Part shown: positions 7,213-8,943 of the stretch, one piece after another
Numbering within the stretch: position 1 is the stretch's first letter
How the letters are laid out: each line of letters opens with the position of its first letter
Assembly (NCBI GenBank): GCA_003671065.1
Contig: QWPU01000107.1
Span: 1-8,943 of the forward strand
Origin: Planctomycetota bacterium
Lineage (GTDB): Bacteria; Planctomycetota; Phycisphaerae; Phycisphaerales; SM1A02
Reading direction: 5' to 3'
Length of the DNA: 8,943 nt
Notes under the pieces: model-generated
Database searches by the model: none
What the model saw: only the letters and a program-made list of their open reading frames with translations
Told to the model about the DNA's origin: nothing
Translations under genes and position numbers: made by a program

Positions 7213-7425
7213 GTGGTGAGGCAGCGTGTACTGCGCGGGATCGCGCACCACTTCTTCGACCGTCGTCAAACGATGCTTGCGTTCGTTGAGCAATGGAATT
7301 GAGTTGAACAACCCACGCGTGTATGGATGCAGCGGCGTGTCAAATAGTTCGAAGACGCGCGCGTACATCACGCACACGACATCAGCGTTCTCAGCAACGA
7401 CACCGAGGTTGTGGGTAATGAGCGA
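7213..7425 (-). pseudogene. C-terminal fragment of an oligopeptide/dipeptide ABC-transporter ATPase (OppD/DppD family)
   Basis: The minus strand encodes about 71 residues with the post-Walker-B end of a peptide-transporter ATPase. The H-loop region SLITHNLGVVAENADVVCVM is followed by the family-specific C-terminal signature PLHPYTRGLFNSIP and a tail HRLTTVEEVVRDPAQYTLPHH. Walker A, the ABC signature and Walker B are all missing, so it cannot work as an ATPase. Between VMYA and RVFELF the family normally has seven to eight more residues (GRIVE-like), pointing to a small in-frame deletion near 7359 within a GCGCGCG run. The fragment is joined in frame to module copy 1 at 7212/7213. It is probably a scrap copied or left by rearrangement; an intact gene, if any, is not in this window. 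Confidence 0.85.
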
Positions 7426-7474
7426 ACGTGCTGCAACGGGCAGCGATGCAAGTGAATTGAATGTCCACTGCCTC

Positions 7475-7717
7475 CTAAGAGACTCGATCCACGAAAATGA
7501 CAATGACGATCAGGGCCATCAACGTCCAGAGAACCGGTCGAAATCTGCGTCCGAGCGCGACAATTCGTGACTCTGGCGTTTCCGGCGGGAGTGGACGACT
7601 GGCGGCGCAAAGTACCCTGATGAGAAAATAGAGCGCCACCCACAATGCCGTCCTTGCGACAAGGAGCAATAGGGGTGATTCAAGATGCAGCACGCGCGAT
7701 TCTCCGTTTTCCGCCAC
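7475..7717 (-). CDS. Small two-helix membrane protein of unknown function (80 aa)
   Basis: This starts at GTG (7715-7717), 51 nt after the stop of the module protein, on the same strand. It encodes a hydrophobic helix at about residues 15-37 (SPLLLLVARTALWVALYFLI and beyond), a basic and Pro-rich loop at about 40-60, and a second helix at about 61-76 (PVLWTLMALIVIVIFV). Both termini would lie on the same side of the membrane. No family is recognised and the Shine-Dalgarno is weak. Its position directly behind a protein with a hydrophobic variable C-terminus resembles an immunity protein beside a membrane-acting toxin, but that is inference from placement. Its TAG stop overlaps an AGGAGG sequence that now precedes no gene. 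Spurious translation is possible given its size, although two clean helices argue for a real gene. Confidence 0.5.
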   Translation of the reverse strand: MAENGESRVLHLESPLLLLVARTALWVALYFLIRVLCAASRPLPPETPESRIVALGRRFRPVLWTLMALIVIVIFVDRVS

Positions 7718-7768
7718 GACCGCCGGCGAACAAGTGAGCGATTGAGGACGAGGCGCAGCGCGCGCTGG

Positions 7769-8938
7769 TCACATCCACAGCCGTACATCCTTGATCAGCT
7801 TTAGAAATTCCTTAAATGCGGAATTAATGCCGCTTGATGCACCACCGCAGATCAAGCCAGCCAACTCGAGCGACGTATACACCACGACGAGCCATGTTGG
7901 AACTGGCCCGTTACCCAAACAGTTAACCGCAAAATCGATGAGAAGTCCCAGCCAACCGGCGAACGCGCAGCACCAGAGCACTATGCAAGCCATCGCAGCG
8001 GGTGGAAGGATGCCACCTGCAAAGCACGCTGCAGCCTGTCCCATCAGAATCGCCACAGTAACCGCGAGAGCAGCTCCCTTGCCCCAGCATTCAATTGCCT
8101 GTTGCCAAGTCAACGCTGCAGAAGCCGGCGCGCCCGCCACCACCGTGAACTCGCCGCCAGCCGAACCAATCCCCACCAGATTCACCCGCAGCATCGCCGC
8201 ACGCGGCGTGACGGACTCGTCGACCGCCTTCGACGCGACTTTCACAATGTCAACGACGGTCACGATTCCGTCTGCATCAAGATCCGCCTCCTCATCGCTT
8301 GACGACGATCCAAGCGCACCAACCGCTGCCCCGACATCTGCCGTGTTGATCAAAAGATCGAGGTTGACATCGCCAGCGACATGAATCGTGCTGATCGGCG
8401 CCACGCCGCCTTGCGTTGGATGCTGCGACTTGATGAGCCCGAGCAATTCGCCGCTTGCGCCTGAAAACACGCGGATTCGCAGTTGAACTCCGTCTGCCAC
8501 TTGAATCCCCGACGCGACTACGAGTTCGCTGTTGCCGTCGGCGTCGCAGTCTGGCACCAGCCCAACATGCTCGCCAAAGCACAGTTCGTTCGGCGGTGAT
8601 TTCAGTTGGTAGCGCGGCTGATGCAGCGCGCCATCCGTGACCACGATGCGGCCATCGGCTGCGAGAAAATCACCAGGGTCGACGAAGATCTCTTCGTTCA
8701 CGCCATCACCATTGAGATCGAATCGCGCGTCGGTCGCCGCGGGACTGTCGAACGCACCCTCGGCGAGCATGTTGTTGAAATACGCGTTCAGCTCCGCGAG
8801 TTCCGCAGCGCTCGTGCCGTCCTGCGGCGCAGGCGTCATCGGCGCGGCACTTGCCGCACGGAGCGTCGGCATCAACATTGAGCCTGCCGGAAGAATCCAG
8901 GTTCCCATCGCAAGAAACGCAAACCAAATGCCGCACAT
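7769..8938 (-). CDS. Secreted FG-GAP/dockerin-like module protein with hydrophobic Cys-rich C-terminus
   Basis: A 389-aa protein from the first visible ATG (8936-8938). The frame remains open to the window edge, so the true start may lie outside. A signal-peptide-like N-terminus ends near AASA-AP (residue 31). Residues 40-250 form the module shared with the downstream remnant: a helical start (AELAELNAYFNNMLAEG), an EF-hand-like DLNGDGVNEE (74-83), an FG-GAP-like DCDADGNSELVVASG (130-144), and two dockerin-type calcium motifs, DVNLDLLINTAD (190-201) and DLDADGIVTVVD (219-230). Residues 251-389 are unrelated: two or three hydrophobic segments with several cysteines (ECWG, ACFAGG, ACIVLWCC, NCLG, ICGG) and a charged end, FKEFLKLIKDVRLWM. 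The tail could anchor the protein in a membrane or insert into one. I do not recognise a named family for the tail, and no catalytic motif is visible. Confidence 0.8.
   Translation of the reverse strand: MCGIWFAFLAMGTWILPAGSMLMPTLRAASAAPMTPAPQDGTSAAELAELNAYFNNMLAEGAFDSPAATDARFDLNGDGVNEEIFVDPGDFLAADGRIVVTDGALHQPRYQLKSPPNELCFGEHVGLVPDCDADGNSELVVASGIQVADGVQLRIRVFSGASGELLGLIKSQHPTQGGVAPISTIHVAGDVNLDLLINTADVGAAVGALGSSSSDEEADLDADGIVTVVDIVKVASKAVDESVTPRAAMLRVNLVGIGSAGGEFTVVAGAPASAALTWQQAIECWGKGAALAVTVAILMGQAAACFAGGILPPAAMACIVLWCCAFAGWLGLLIDFAVNCLGNGPVPTWLVVVYTSLELAGLICGGASSGINSAFKEFLKLIKDVRLWM
8190..8821. repeat. 632-bp direct repeat, copy 2 (inside the intact module gene)
   Basis: This is the partner of 6581-7212, in the same orientation. 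It encodes residues 40-250 of the intact module protein. The sequences on both sides (signal peptide upstream, hydrophobic tail downstream) have no counterpart beside copy 1. The repeated unit therefore coincides with the module rather than with a whole gene. Confidence 0.9.
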
Positions 8939-8943
8939 CCAAG

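Noticed and set aside
6322..7503. A continuous 393-codon minus-strand frame as one gene
   Set aside because: It joins three unrelated parts (ABC-ATPase scrap, module remnant, antisense of the SMP-30-like gene) and starts at a TTG inside the preceding small gene. I annotated the recognisable parts separately instead.
6581..8821. The repeat pair as insertion sequence or transposon ends
   Set aside because: The repeats are direct, protein-coding and gradually divergent. There are no terminal inverted repeats, target-site duplications or transposase gene between them.

Overview
The window looks like chromosomal DNA of a moderately GC-rich Gram-negative-type bacterium. Two things point to Planctomycetota, possibly Phycisphaerae: a secreted protein with FG-GAP-like and dockerin-like EF-hand repeats, and a large OprB-type porin. 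That placement is an inference from protein style, as no marker gene is present. No rRNA, tRNA, CRISPR array or transposase was found.

Layout. (1) Positions 1-194 hold at most a tiny one-helix membrane peptide ending at 191. (2) Positions 195-3575, minus strand, are a two-gene unit: an OprB-family carbohydrate porin followed 12 nt later by a methyl-accepting chemotaxis protein, suggesting uptake and sensing of the same class of solute. (3) A 214-bp divergent intergenic region (3576-3789) carries several palindromes and a possible promoter. (4) Positions 3790-6580, plus strand, are a compact three-gene run: a TerC/Alx-family membrane protein, a DedA-family membrane protein overlapping it by 23 nt, and a secreted SMP-30/gluconolactonase-like beta-propeller 15 nt further on. 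(5) Positions 6581-8943, minus strand, are a mosaic region. An intact secreted module protein (8938-7769) has a signal peptide, a Ca-binding-type repeat module and a hydrophobic, Cys-rich C-terminal region. A small two-helix membrane protein gene follows it. Next come a C-terminal scrap of an oligopeptide/dipeptide ABC-transporter ATPase gene and a second copy of the 632-bp repeat module. That copy is headless and is cut off exactly at the stop codon of the SMP-30 gene.

The most unusual part is region 5. The two module copies are in direct orientation at a constant offset of 1609 bp with no indels. By-eye nucleotide identity is about 96% at the N-terminal-coding end and falls to about 72% at the dockerin-coding end. 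The edges are sharp and each copy has unrelated flanks. A conserved secreted module, a variable hydrophobic tail, a small membrane protein next to it and a displaced module remnant together resemble the cassette organisation of polymorphic toxin/immunity loci. A recombination-prone family of surface proteins is an equally simple reading. Function is not shown by the sequence.
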